NCBI GenBank assembly: GCA_029448655.1
Contig: JACCLO010000068.1
Location: forward strand, 1-64,000
Source of the DNA: Wolfiporia cocos
Lineage: Eukaryota > Basidiomycota > Agaricomycetes > Polyporales > Phaeolaceae
Direction: 5' to 3'
DNA: 64,000 nt
The position numbers were made by a program, and so were the translations under genes. The notes under the pieces are model-generated. The model did no database searches. It was not told the DNA's origin and worked only from the letters and a program-made list of their open reading frames with translations. Position 1 is the first letter of the stretch. Each line of letters begins with the position of its first letter. Below, piece after piece: positions 1-9,489 of this stretch.

Positions 1-99
1 TATACTCCTGATGAGGAGGAGCAGGCTATGTCCTGCCTATAAGATGCAGGTCACCATGCATGTCATAAGTCTCAGTGGTCGAGTATGACACGGATAACT
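1..99. other. Unassigned left edge
   Basis: No gene is recognised. The stretch is open in one + frame but short. It borders the left LTR of the TRIM and does not match the sequence right of that element, so the two flanks may not once have been contiguous. A TGACACGG at 86 looks like an LTR end in reverse orientation. Confidence 0.3.
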
Positions 100-353
100 T
101 ATCACAAGACGCGCTGCGGACCCAATGCAACGTGCTTATGAGTGGCATAATAGCCACTCCCCCAAAAGGGCTACGATAACAGCTCATGCTGCTATCGAGG
201 GTCCAGCTATATCTGCAGTTCATATTCCCACGCTCGGCGCCTATTAGACACTCTATGGTGTAGGCCATGTATGCCGGCGCCACGTACGGGTAATGTACCC
301 TAGTTATTGCTCCGTAACGTCTATGATATTATGCTTTCGCATTATCTGTGACA
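100..353 (-). repeat. TRIM 3' LTR (left copy)
   Basis: Direct repeat of 766-1019, no difference seen by eye. It is followed at 354-361 by the complement of the polypurine tract, which fixes the - orientation. Related single LTRs lie at 15271-15501 (+) and 23687-23931 (-). Confidence 0.8.
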
Positions 354-715
354 TTACCCCCACTTCAAGGATTAACCGTCTCTGGTTAAGGAGATAACTT
401 AGGCTGCATCAAGCCGCCCCCGGTACTAAGTATCACTTCTACTATGCTTTGTCATTGTGCCTGGTGAAGGGTACCCCCAATCCCTTATACCATTTGGCTT
501 ATGACGTGTGTGCCAACCTCTTGAAGGCCCGACTTACACCCTGGATTTTGGGTGCGGGTTAAGGCTATTTAATAGTAGTTTTTACCACGCAAGCTTTGAC
601 CAATCTTATCCCCTGATACCTTACGGTTATAGAGGGGCCCCATGATACAGGGGGTCACGTGGTGGGTACTTTTCCCTCAGCCGCCAGTGGTTCGGAAGCG
701 CCCCAGGCAGTGGAA

Positions 716-752
716 ATATTTGCCACCACCCAGGTTCGAACCGGCGACCGGG
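716..752 (-). other. tRNA-like T-arm / B-box segment
   Basis: The - strand has GGTTCGAACC (733-742), preceded by CGCC and followed by a GGTGGCA end, like the T-arm and acceptor 3' half of a tRNA. No A box, anticodon arm or 5' half is visible, so it is not a tRNA gene. It could be a SINE-like or captured tRNA fragment in the TRIM. Confidence 0.3.
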
Positions 753-763
753 TGAGCTGTTAT
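753..763 (-). promoter_or_regulatory. Putative self-primer binding site of TRIM
   Basis: The - strand reads ATAACAGCTCA here. Its complement TGAGCTGTTAT occurs inside the TRIM LTR on the sense strand, downstream of a TATAGC box. This is the arrangement of Tf1/sushi self-priming, in which the folded transcript 5' end primes minus-strand synthesis. Confidence 0.5.
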
Positions 764-765
764 TA

Positions 766-1019
766 TATCACAAGACGCGCTGCGGACCCAATGCAACGTG
801 CTTATGAGTGGCATAATAGCCACTCCCCCAAAAGGGCTACGATAACAGCTCATGCTGCTATCGAGGGTCCAGCTATATCTGCAGTTCATATTCCCACGCT
901 CGGCGCCTATTAGACACTCTATGGTGTAGGCCATGTATGCCGGCGCCACGTACGGGTAATGTACCCTAGTTATTGCTCCGTAACGTCTATGATATTATGC
1001 TTTCGCATTATCTGTGACA
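766..1019 (-). repeat. TRIM 5' LTR (right copy)
   Basis: Second copy of the 254-bp LTR. Its sense end (TGTGATA) is one to two bases from the self-primer site at 753-763. Confidence 0.8.
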
Positions 1020-1411
1020 CATGCAAGAGCTGCGGCCGGAAGGACTGCACAAACATGGAGGGGTGATGCAATTGGAGGGTGCCAGCATCCAAGGTGGACA
1101 ATAAGGGGGCTCAGAAATCTACTAGCGGCAACCCCCCCACACCTCATGGCAAAGGTCACATGGTCCAGGTCACCACAACAGAGATGTGGATCCCAGATGA
1201 CAGTGACAACTCCATGGGCAACTCCACCGCCCATTCATCCGTGCGCATCACGGAGGTAGAGGAACCACTGGCCAGTACACCGGCTCCATCAACAGCCCCA
1301 ATTGGTCAGCCACCGAATTGGGGCACTACCATTATCCCATGGCATTCAGTTGCCCAGAAAACTCCTGACCATCCAGCTAGCGAGTCGAATTTTCGCCTTC
1401 AGCACATGTGA
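1020..1411 (+). pseudogene. Gag C-terminal remnant of gypsy A
   Basis: In the frame of the ORF at 1079-1411 the sequence begins with a Cys cluster, CKSCGRKDC, coded at 1022-1048. It resembles a retroviral-type zinc knuckle but has Cys where His is usual, so nucleic-acid binding is inferred. A TGA at about 1064 interrupts it, then a Ser/Thr/Pro-rich tail continues to a TGA at 1409-1411. The capsid part is absent. The protease lies in another frame, so an expression frameshift or a decay indel separates gag from pol. Confidence 0.55.
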
Positions 1412-3348
1412 ATCCTTGCCTATGTGTGCTGTGTACTAGTATAGTTGCCTGTACTGCTGACCTGCTTGTAAAAAATTGTGAAAATTTATATCACTATTAC
1501 AAGAATCATGCATGTGATAAGTCCCGATCTTTCCAGATCTGGGTTGACTTGTGGGTCTATGGTCAGAAAGTGCAAGGCTTGGCTTTAATCGATAGTGGAG
1601 CAACGTTATCAGTCATCAACTCAGACTTTGTTGACAAACATCGTCTAGTCACCCACGATAAGAAAGACCCTTTTTGGATTCATAATGCAGATGGATCATA
1701 CAACAAAAATGGTCTCATCAATAAGTCAGTTAAAGGATTCATGCAACATGGCGAGCACAAGGAAAAGGTATTCCTTACCATCATGAAAATCCACAACCAC
1801 GACCTTATCCTAGGATATGACTGGTTAATTAAACATAACCCCACTATGGACTGGAACTCTGGCAGTCTGGTATATCGATGTGGGTCTGCATGCCCAGAAG
1901 CCTCAGAATCGTCCCCTGATTCGGAAGAAGTTGCACCCGATGACGAAGAGGACAATAATAACATCAGCAACATTTGGGATTCTGCGCTAGACACGATTGG
2001 AGATGGAAACCCTGATGATCCATTTATCAAGTGGATCGGTACCCTGTCCAATGAGGAATTGGGACTCCTCATGGGAATGGTAGGAGAAATCCACCAGAAC
2101 AGACCAGAAGCTGCAACCGAAAAATGGAAGCAGCTTGTGCCTAAGGAATATTGGGAATTCGGCCCAATGGTATTTTCGCAAAAAGCATCCGAAAGGATGC
2201 CAACACGTAAGCCATATGATCATGCCATCAATTTAATCGAAGGCACTCCATTGCCAACACTGGCCAAACCATATTCCCTCTTGCCAAAGGAAGAAAATTC
2301 CCTCCGTGACTGGATCGCTGAAGAAAAGCGAAAAGGCTACATCTGAGATTCAAGCTCCCCTATGGCCAGCCCAGTATTTTTCGTTGCCAAGAAAGATGGA
2401 ACCTTGTGCATGGTAATCAATTACAGGAAGCTGAACGAAATAACTGTGGATAACAAGTACCCTATACCCCAGATATCGGACCTTATCAACCAACTCTCAG
2501 GTGCATCGATCTTTACTAAGATCGACCTGAGATGGGGTTACAACAACGTCCGTATCAAGGAAGGTGATGAATGGAAAACAGCATTCATTACTAAACAGGG
2601 GTTGTACGAAGCCATGGTTATGTATTTCGGTTTCAAGAACGTGCCAGGGACTTTCCAAGCAATGATGAACGACGTCCTAAAGGATTTCATTGCCACCGGA
2701 AAAGTCATAGTCTATCTGGACGACATACTGATCTTTGGCAACGACTTAGCGGAACACCGCAAAATCACCAAGGCAGTCCTGAAAAGGCTGCGGGACAATG
2801 ATCTATATGCCAAACCCGAGAAATGCTTCTTTGAAAAAAGTAGCATCGACTATTTGGGTATGATAATTTCTAAGGGCAGAGTCGAAATGGACCCCTCGAA
2901 ACTATCAGGAGTATTAGATTGGCTGACCCCAACCAAGGTGAAGGAAGTTCAAGCCTTTTTAGGCTTTGCGAACTTCTATCGGCGGTTTATTCAGGACTTC
3001 TTGAAAATTGTGAAACCCCTGACAACACTCATGAAGAAGTCGGAGAAATGGCATTGGGATGAAGCACAGGAAGAAGCTTTCCAAAAGCTCAAGGCGGCCT
3101 TTACAACTGCCCCCATCTTACATATTCCGGACAAAATTCAGAAATTCCGTATAGAAGCCAACACATCAGACTTTGCGACTGGAGCAGTCCTAACGCAATG
3201 GTCACCAGATAGTTGGAAATGGAATCCTTGCGCCTTCTATTCCACAGGCATGACTGCCCCGGAACGGAACTACAAAATTTATGACAAAGAGATGCTAGCC
3301 ATAATTCGAGCATTAGAAGAATGGCAACATTATCTCGAAGGTCACCCG
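1408..3348 (+). pseudogene. Pol of gypsy A: aspartic protease and reverse transcriptase
   Basis: The protease has the catalytic motif LALIDSGATLSV (coded near 1576-1611) and a flap-type ILGYDWL further on. A TGA at 2344-2346 breaks the frame after KGYI, where related elements usually have Arg; the same frame resumes with SSSPMASPVFFVAKKDG. RT motifs follow in order: FTKIDLRWGYNNVRI, the catalytic YLDDILIFG near 2713-2739, and LGFANFYRRFIQDF. The RNase H start (FRIEANTSDFATGAVL; Asn replaces the usual first Asp-rich context) and KEMLAIIRALEEW follow. At 3349 the LARD interrupts the RNase H. The copy cannot make an intact polyprotein. Confidence 0.9.
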
Positions 3349-4442
3349 TGACACAGATGGCTCTGTGGGACTCACCAAGCCAGTATCCTGCGATGAACTA
3401 GGCGACTTAGGTGAGGAAGAGGTTATCAGACGCAGTAGGAGGTAGGAGGTTCTTCTACGGCGTACGCCGAGAAGAATAGAACTGAAGTTAAAGAGCGCTT
3501 GGCTCCTACTTATATACATTGTGTCGGGAGGGCACGTGCTACTAGCTAGCGGTTGCCTTACCGGGTTATGTGGCTTTGCCAAGTGGCGAAGCTTTATCTT
3601 ATCTGATGTTTAGTTACTCTATCTAGAATGGCCGTGGAAGGCCCTAATGGCCGACCCAATCGTAATAGAGGGATTATGTCTTATCTGTGATACTAACGCG
3701 GGCGCAGCCCGGGTATAGGTGAAGCCGGTTGCCGGATACCTTGCGGCATAATGGCGATTGGCCGTGCTTCGTTGGATGACCAAGGCGAGACGCCGAGGTC
3801 GTTATGCCATTGGACGGGTAGTACCGTGGCATGTGTTACAGCCCGGTCCGGATGGTTACCGGGGCATGTATTGGTCTTAGCCGTGAGGCGAGGACCGGTG
3901 TTTGGGCAGCGCCGTGATGGCAGAAGCCCGGGACTTGGAGAACGCCGAGTCCGTGAGATGGCCGAGAAGGCCGAGCCTATAGCGATATTGCCTTGATGCT
4001 AATATAGTGCTATTTGGCCGTGTTGCCATTATTATGCGAAGGCGTGGCGCGCCTGAGGTGCCATTGTGATCAAGGATCTTATGGCGGTGGGAAGCCGGGA
4101 AGGCCGACCCAATAGTACAAGGCCGCGAGGCACTGTTTGTACATGTGGACATTATTATGCGAGCGTGCCGCGCTCGGCCTATCATTATGATCTACGATCT
4201 ATGACGTGGCTGGTCTTGCTCTGACGGGCGAGACCTTTATGACGTAGCTGTAACTATGCTATTGGACCGGAAGGTGCCGTAGCGTTATGTATGCTGGTCA
4301 TGTGGTGATAAGCCCAGTTAAGAGCTTGTCGTGGTGGCAATGGGAGTTAACCCGTAGATAACTTGTAGTTAGACGTATAAATCCCAGGTAAATTGCTATA
4401 ATCGTAGGAAAAATGCTGTAAGCCCCAGATAAATCTGTGACA
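3349..4442 (-). repeat. LARD 3' LTR
   Basis: 1094-bp direct repeat of 8308-9401. The sense strand begins TGTCACAGA and ends in the hairpin CACAGAGCCATCTGTG-TCA. A TATATAAG box (complement near 3510) lies about 33 bp before the self-priming segment AGTTCTATTCTT (complement at 3472-3483). Short ORFs inside are the same in both LTRs and are not considered genes. Confidence 0.93.
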
Positions 4443-4510
4443 TTACCCCCGCTTTAGGTTTCATCGTCCCTGATGAAACTATTCCTCATTGTGTACGTCC
4501 CAAGAGCGGT

Positions 4511-4725
4511 ATAACGCGTGATGACGAAGTGTCAAATGCCGTTATGGTGCTGCTTCAATTTGTCAATTGAACAGGGATAAATGGGAGTTTCAGGACTTGT
4601 GGTGGAACCTGAGCGTGGAAGGCGATTTTATTCCTTATAGTGATTTGTAACGCGTGATAGCGAAGTGCTAAATGCCGTTACTAGCGATTATCAACGCGTG
4701 ATGACCGAAAGGTCAAATGCCGTTG
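4511..4725. ncRNA. Triplicated covarying hairpin motif in LARD
   Basis: Three units of 34-35 nt at 4511-4545, 4647-4681 and 4692-4725. Each has an outer stem (ATAACG/CGTTAT, GTAACG/CGTTAC, CAACG/CGTTG), an internal loop that is constant (CGTGAT opposite AAATGC) and an inner stem (GAC/GTC, AGC/GCT, GACC/GGTC) capped by GAAGT, GAAGT or GAAA. Base changes on both arms keep pairing. Either strand could fold; the GAAA cap reads as a GNRA loop on the + strand, opposite to the LTR transcript. A diverged relative is visible near 5313-5340. The function is unknown. Confidence 0.6.
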
Positions 4726-4783
4726 TTAGGGAGATGTAGTCGTGTTACTAGAGTGTGCTGTCATTGTGCATGCGGATCCTAAG

Positions 4784-4848
4784 AGGAGGGACTCTCCTGT
4801 TATCGCTGAAGGTGTTCTAGTGCCTTTTCGCGACCTTGGTCGGATTAT
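4784..4848. ncRNA. GGACT-loop hairpin unit, copy 1
   Basis: Stem AGGAG/CTCCT with loop GGACT (4784-4798), followed by a block shared with two other sites: GTTA, a CTGAAG-like step, TTCTAGTG and a TTCG tip, ending in CGACC-TT-GGTCG. Confidence 0.5.
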
Positions 4849-5016
4849 TGCTTTTGCTTATGACGTTACTCGTAGTAGAAGGCGATATGGAAATGGTCAT
4901 CATATAGTGCCTTTGAATCTACTTGTAATCTGTATCTCCAATAGCTTGCCAAGCGTATTAGAGGGTGCATTGTGTCGTTGTACGTATTTCGGATAGCATT
5001 GTGCGATATTCCTTAG

Positions 5017-5078
5017 AGTGAGGGCTTCACTGTTAGCTCTGGAGATTTTCTAGTGTCTCTTCGAGCCCTTGGGCGGAT
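5017..5078. ncRNA. GGACT-loop hairpin unit, copy 2
   Basis: Stem AGTGA/TCACT with loop GGGCT (5017-5031), then GTTAGCTCTGGAG, TTTTCTAGTG, CTCTTCGAG and GCCC-TT-GGGC. All five stem pairs differ from or shift against copy 1 while staying complementary. Confidence 0.5.
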
Positions 5079-6330
5079 ATGTTGCTTATGCGTAGTACCC
5101 ATTGAGTGTGACATAGCGGTGCTTTTTCGACGTCTATTGCCTAGCGGTGAATGGGATTGCAAGTTCCTTCGTTCGCGTGGCGGGTGTCTTAGGCTTTGTG
5201 CTTGTACAGGGGTAATCCTACTTTGTACGACTTATGCGGTTTGAACGGTTATTAAAGGGCGTCGCCTTATGAACGTTTATGAGGCGTCGCCTCCCTAGTA
5301 TCGCAAGTACTAAGCGTGTGACATTTGTCAATGCCCATTTGTTACAGGGGTTGTGTCCCCTAGTTAGATTGCTTCTACGTAGCGATCTCTTCGGAGTCGT
5401 AAGTTCCGGAATGAAGCTGTGCCTTCGTTGTTGTATGCACTTATTTATTAACGAGTAGGCTTCTCGTGTAAAACCCCATAGTATAAGTACTAATCATTGT
5501 GCATTATGGTCAATGCTTATGATTGTATTCCCTGATACTGTAGTGTCGTTGCCGTAGTGAGGCCTTATTGGGTAACCGTGAGAACATACATCCTTGTCAG
5601 GAGTTGTCTCGTATAGGTGTATCCCGTAAGGGCTGAAGTCCCATGGTGGCGATGACGGTAGTTTCCAATGTGCTTGTATGTCGTTAAAGTCGTTCTTCGA
5701 TTGAGTATGACATTGTAAGCGTGGGAACTGGGATGATCGTTGGGGAAGGGTATATTTCGCTATTGGATAGATAGCTACTATATTCCTATTACAGGGTTGT
5801 CGTCCATATACGAATAGGACAGTACGAGCATGAATGAGGGTAATCGGGCCTCTTAGTGCATGTCGTTTGTTGCTTTAATGACCGTAAGGTTCATTTGTAA
5901 GCGTGGGATAGTGGACTTGTTAAGGTCCTAGGTGCGAAATTAGGGTTTCCACCCCCTCTTTCACGTTTGATCTCCCGATCAAACCTATCCAGATGGTTTT
6001 GGTTTTTAAAGAGGTTAAACCGCCTCTATACCCAGATAAGGGTGGGTGGATGTGGGCCGAAGGTATTCTTGACGTATATCCATATACGGCTGTATCCAGT
6101 GTAGTCGCTCGCATATGCGACCAGATTTTTATACTAAGGTTTCCAAGCCCTAGTTTGTCGGAATCGAAGGGTTTTCCAGGCCCATATTCGATGTAGTGAC
6201 GAGATGTAATCCTTTCTTGACGTAAGGATACAGATCCGGATTTATTTATTACGCGTCTCGACGGCGTAGGTTTCCGTAAACCAAGCAATTAAATGATAAC
6301 CGATTGCCAAATCGGCTTGATTGAATTAAT

Positions 6331-6393
6331 AAGGGGGACTCCCTTGTTATCTCTGGAAGTTTTCGAGTGCTTCTTCGAGACCTTTTGCGGACG
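6331..6393. ncRNA. GGACT-loop hairpin unit, copy 3
   Basis: Stem AAGGG/CCCTT with loop GGACT (6331-6345), then GTTATCTCTGGAAG, TTTTCGAGTG and CTTCTTCGAGACC. The last small stem seen in copies 1 and 2 is not intact here. Confidence 0.5.
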
Positions 6394-8294
6394 ATCGCAT
6401 TGAGTTGCTAAGGTGTATTTTTCGAATTCGGTTATTCTCCCCACAGAGAAAAGTTGAATCGAAGTGAAATCAAAAGTGAGGTAGCTAGCCTCGTGACGAA
6501 TTTTGCGATTGGCGTGCGAAATTGTCGACTTCAATACAGGGGGGGACCGGTTGGAAACCGGTGTAGATTCGGCGATTGTGCGAGAATGCCGAATGAAGTG
6601 TGATTCTAGAAGCCTTGCGGCCTCCGCTACACTTCAAGGGAACGCGTATTAATAGCGTGTGTCCCTTGTTTTCCTTTCCTCTAACCCAGATTGCAAGATT
6701 CAATGAAGTAATCTTGTTGCGATCTGTTTGTACATGGGTGGCTGGTGGAAACAGCGCTGTACCCAATTATTTATAGACGCTTGTCAGACGTCTCTTCCCA
6801 ATCGGATGGTAATTTCCTTGTCAGGAATTCCATTACCAAAAGGGGTGCCCCCGTTCTAAGGTTCTTTGTGACATGTGACCAAATGACAGATGCTCAATAA
6901 CCCGAATCCCCTTTTCAGGAGCGAAGACCGAAGTCAAACGGGCGCCGATAGATTAAGAATCTTAATCGACTTGGTACTTAGGCATTCCCATAGTAATAAT
7001 AGTTATAAGCATATGTTTGCCAAGCGTACGCGATCCTACGTCGAGTAAGGTACTAGTATCGTTTTTCGATTGACTTATTGTACCTAAGACGTAAAAGGTT
7101 GCTTTATATGTACATAAGCGACCTTAACCAGGCTAGATAACCTGGGAACCAGCAGGTGACGCAGGATTTCCAGAGGCGAATACAAATGCTATTGGACGGT
7201 TTCTAAGCTACTTTACAAAGTAAGTAAGCTACTAGGAGCCGCCACTAAAACTACATATTTATCTACTTATTGACTGGGATACCAGGGTACCTGAAAGAGA
7301 GCTCATCATCAGCGATCAACGCTGAGTGGTCATGTCTAACACAAGAAGAACGGGGGCATGGTTAGGGGCGCCCTTGTCAGGACGCCGCGCGGAATTTAGC
7401 CGACAGGTGTCTTCATCGAAGCGCGCGACTTCCTTCTAGAAAGAGAGTCGGTGACTGCCAGCGCTTGATAAGCTGGGTCACATGGTTGGGAATAGGATAC
7501 ACAGCCCATTTCCTCGTGGAGATGAGCTGGAAAGTGGTCGCAGTATTACACCGCGACCGGTCCGCGCTTTAGTGGTAAGGCTTGCCATCTATAGCCACCT
7601 GGGTGTCACATCAGGGCTAAAAAACCATCCGTCGATCTAAGATCGCGCATTCACGAGCGCTCCACACATCAAGGATGGTGGGCAACGCCGCATGCTTCCG
7701 GTGGGGCCCCAACTCGGTTTAACCCAGGCTCGCACACCGAGCTGCCCGTAGGACTTACGCTATTGGCTACCGCGAGTGACCTCGGCTGGTTTGGCCTTGC
7801 GAGCCGCACCACCTCACCACTTGGATTCCCCGAAGGAGATCCCAAGCGGGCCCCTTACGCCTGGGGGGCGGCTTTGGAAGATTCCCACACCCAACTAAGG
7901 GAATACGCCGAAGCGCATATCCCTATGGGGATCCTACTGGTAGTGTTGGGTCCCTGAACAGGGATTGCCAAGACAGGGGGCTGCGCGCACACAGGCAGAC
8001 GGTCCCCTTTTCCCAATAGGCGGGTCTCAACCGCTGGCACCAGCAACCTTGTCAGGAAGCCGGCGCCTCTCCTTAACCCTGGAGTCCGGGTTCGCAGGAC
8101 GCATGCTGCTGATTAGGCAAGCAGCGCCCCACTGGGTGGCAGCAGGCCGCTAAGCCCGCCGCCGATGTATCCCAATCCGCAACCACGGAGCATACATCCC
8201 CTTTGCAGGAGAGTAGCGGCCCCTGCGCTATCTCAGACACCTGTTGGAGGAAAAACCCAGGCGCCACCAGTTAAGGAGGCGCAGGGGGGTAGGT

Positions 8295-8306
8295 AGTTCT
8301 ATTCTT
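8295..8306 (-). promoter_or_regulatory. Self-primer binding site of LARD
   Basis: The sense (-) strand reads AAGAATAGAACT, one base after the 5' LTR. It is perfectly complementary over 12 nt to AGTTCTATTCTT inside the LTR (complement at 8431-8442), about 33 bp downstream of the TATA box, that is, at the expected transcript 5' end. This matches the known Tf1/sushi self-priming geometry. Confidence 0.75.
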
Positions 8307-8307
8307 A

Positions 8308-9401
8308 TGACACAGATGGCTCTGTGGGACTCACCAAGCCAGTATCCTGCGATGAACTAGGCGACTTAGGTGAGGAAGAGGTTATCAGACGCAGTAGGAG
8401 GTAGGAGGTTCTTCTACGGCGTACGCCGAGAAGAATAGAACTGAAGTTAAAGAGCGCTTGGCTCCTACTTATATACATTGTGTCGGGAGGGCACGTGCTA
8501 CTAGCTAGCGGTTGCCTTACCGGGTTATGTGGCTTTGCCAAGTGGCGAAGCTTTATCTTATCTGATGTTTAGTTACTCTATCTAGAATGGCCGTGGAAGG
8601 CCCTAATGGCCGACCCAATCGTAATAGAGGGATTATGTCTTATCTGTGATACTAACGCGGGCGCAGCCCGGGTATAGGTGAAGCCGGTTGCCGGATACCT
8701 TGCGGCATAATGGCGATTGGCCGTGCTTCGTTGGATGACCAAGGCGAGACGCCGAGGTCGTTATGCCATTGGACGGGTAGTACCGTGGCATGTGTTACAG
8801 CCCGGTCCGGATGGTTACCGGGGCATGTATTGGTCTTAGCCGTGAGGCGAGGACCGGTGTTTGGGCAGCGCCGTGATGGCAGAAGCCCGGGACTTGGAGA
8901 ACGCCGAGTCCGTGAGATGGCCGAGAAGGCCGAGCCTATAGCGATATTGCCTTGATGCTAATATAGTGCTATTTGGCCGTGTTGCCATTATTATGCGAAG
9001 GCGTGGCGCGCCTGAGGTGCCATTGTGATCAAGGATCTTATGGCGGTGGGAAGCCGGGAAGGCCGACCCAATAGTACAAGGCCGCGAGGCACTGTTTGTA
9101 CATGTGGACATTATTATGCGAGCGTGCCGCGCTCGGCCTATCATTATGATCTACGATCTATGACGTGGCTGGTCTTGCTCTGACGGGCGAGACCTTTATG
9201 ACGTAGCTGTAACTATGCTATTGGACCGGAAGGTGCCGTAGCGTTATGTATGCTGGTCATGTGGTGATAAGCCCAGTTAAGAGCTTGTCGTGGTGGCAAT
9301 GGGAGTTAACCCGTAGATAACTTGTAGTTAGACGTATAAATCCCAGGTAAATTGCTATAATCGTAGGAAAAATGCTGTAAGCCCCAGATAAATCTGTGAC
9401 A
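8308..9401 (-). repeat. LARD 5' LTR
   Basis: Second copy of the 1094-bp LTR, at the primer-site side of the element. The self-priming segment lies at 8431-8442 and the TATA box at about 8468-8475. Confidence 0.93.
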
Positions 9402-9489
9402 ACCCGGAAAAATTCGAAGTATGGTCGGATCATCTGAACCTAACCTACTTCAAGACGGCTCAGAAGCTCACCAGGAGACAGGCAAGATG
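9402..9489 (+). pseudogene. RNase H fragment of gypsy A between two insertions
   Basis: After the TSD the frame continues with [15 protein letters not shown] and KLTRRQAR, the typical end of a gypsy RNase H domain (DHxNL motif). It stops at the TSD AGATG of the next solo LTR. Confidence 0.9.

Larger units (their letters stand above)
100..1019 (-). mobile_element. TRIM: miniature LTR retroelement, no coding capacity
   Basis: Two direct copies of a 254-bp sequence (100-353 and 766-1019) flank a 412-bp internal region without a meaningful ORF. Read on the - strand the LTR begins TGTCACAG and ends TGTGATA. The internal 3' end is GGGGGTAA directly before the LTR, the same polypurine tract as in the LARD and gypsy A. 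A self-primer site lies beside the 5' LTR (753-763). No 5-bp TSD is found: the flanks are AACTT and CATGC. ORFs called in the two LTRs share sequence only because the LTR is repeated. It is non-autonomous and would need enzymes from another element, perhaps gypsy A's lineage. Confidence 0.75.
4443..8307. other. LARD interior, no protein gene, many hairpins
   Basis: No ORF above about 120 codons and none with recognisable homology. Many short inverted repeats are visible, for example TTTCATC..GATGAAA after the polypurine tract and GGGGACCGGTTGGAAACCGG near 6541. The motif CCTTGTCAGG occurs at 5592, 6816, 7372 and 8047, often as the tip of a longer stem. The density of stems with changed but still complementary arms suggests selection on structure. 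Confidence 0.6.
3349..9401 (-). mobile_element. LARD: 6.05-kb non-autonomous LTR retroelement with structured internal region
   Basis: LTRs at 3349-4442 and 8308-9401 (1094 bp, no differences seen) flank a 3865-bp interior without gag-pol. Exact 5-bp TSD ACCCG (3344-3348 and 9402-9406). Orientation is -: the polypurine tract complement TTACCCCC follows the left LTR and the primer site (8295-8306) adjoins the right LTR. It sits in the RNase H of gypsy A, whose frame is restored when it is removed. LTR identity implies recent movement. The interior holds several repeated hairpins (separate entries), so its RNA structure may be its function, for packaging, dimerisation or priming. The mobilising enzymes must come from elsewhere. 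Confidence 0.92.

Noticed and set aside
716..763. tRNA gene
   Set aside because: Only a T-arm-like half is present; no A box, anticodon arm or acceptor pairing.
1680..2072. 130-codon - strand ORF under the gypsy A protease
   Set aside because: Shadow of the protease-RT frame on the other strand; Ser-rich with no domain.
4511..4725. CRISPR-like array or simple tandem repeat
   Set aside because: Units differ in their stems, spacing is uneven and the genome is eukaryotic; covariation of hairpins explains the pattern better.
3751..9144. Identical pairs of 81- and 102-codon ORFs at 3751/8710 and 3877/8836 as a duplicated gene
   Set aside because: They lie inside the two LTRs of one element and are equal only because LTRs are; no motif, no start context.
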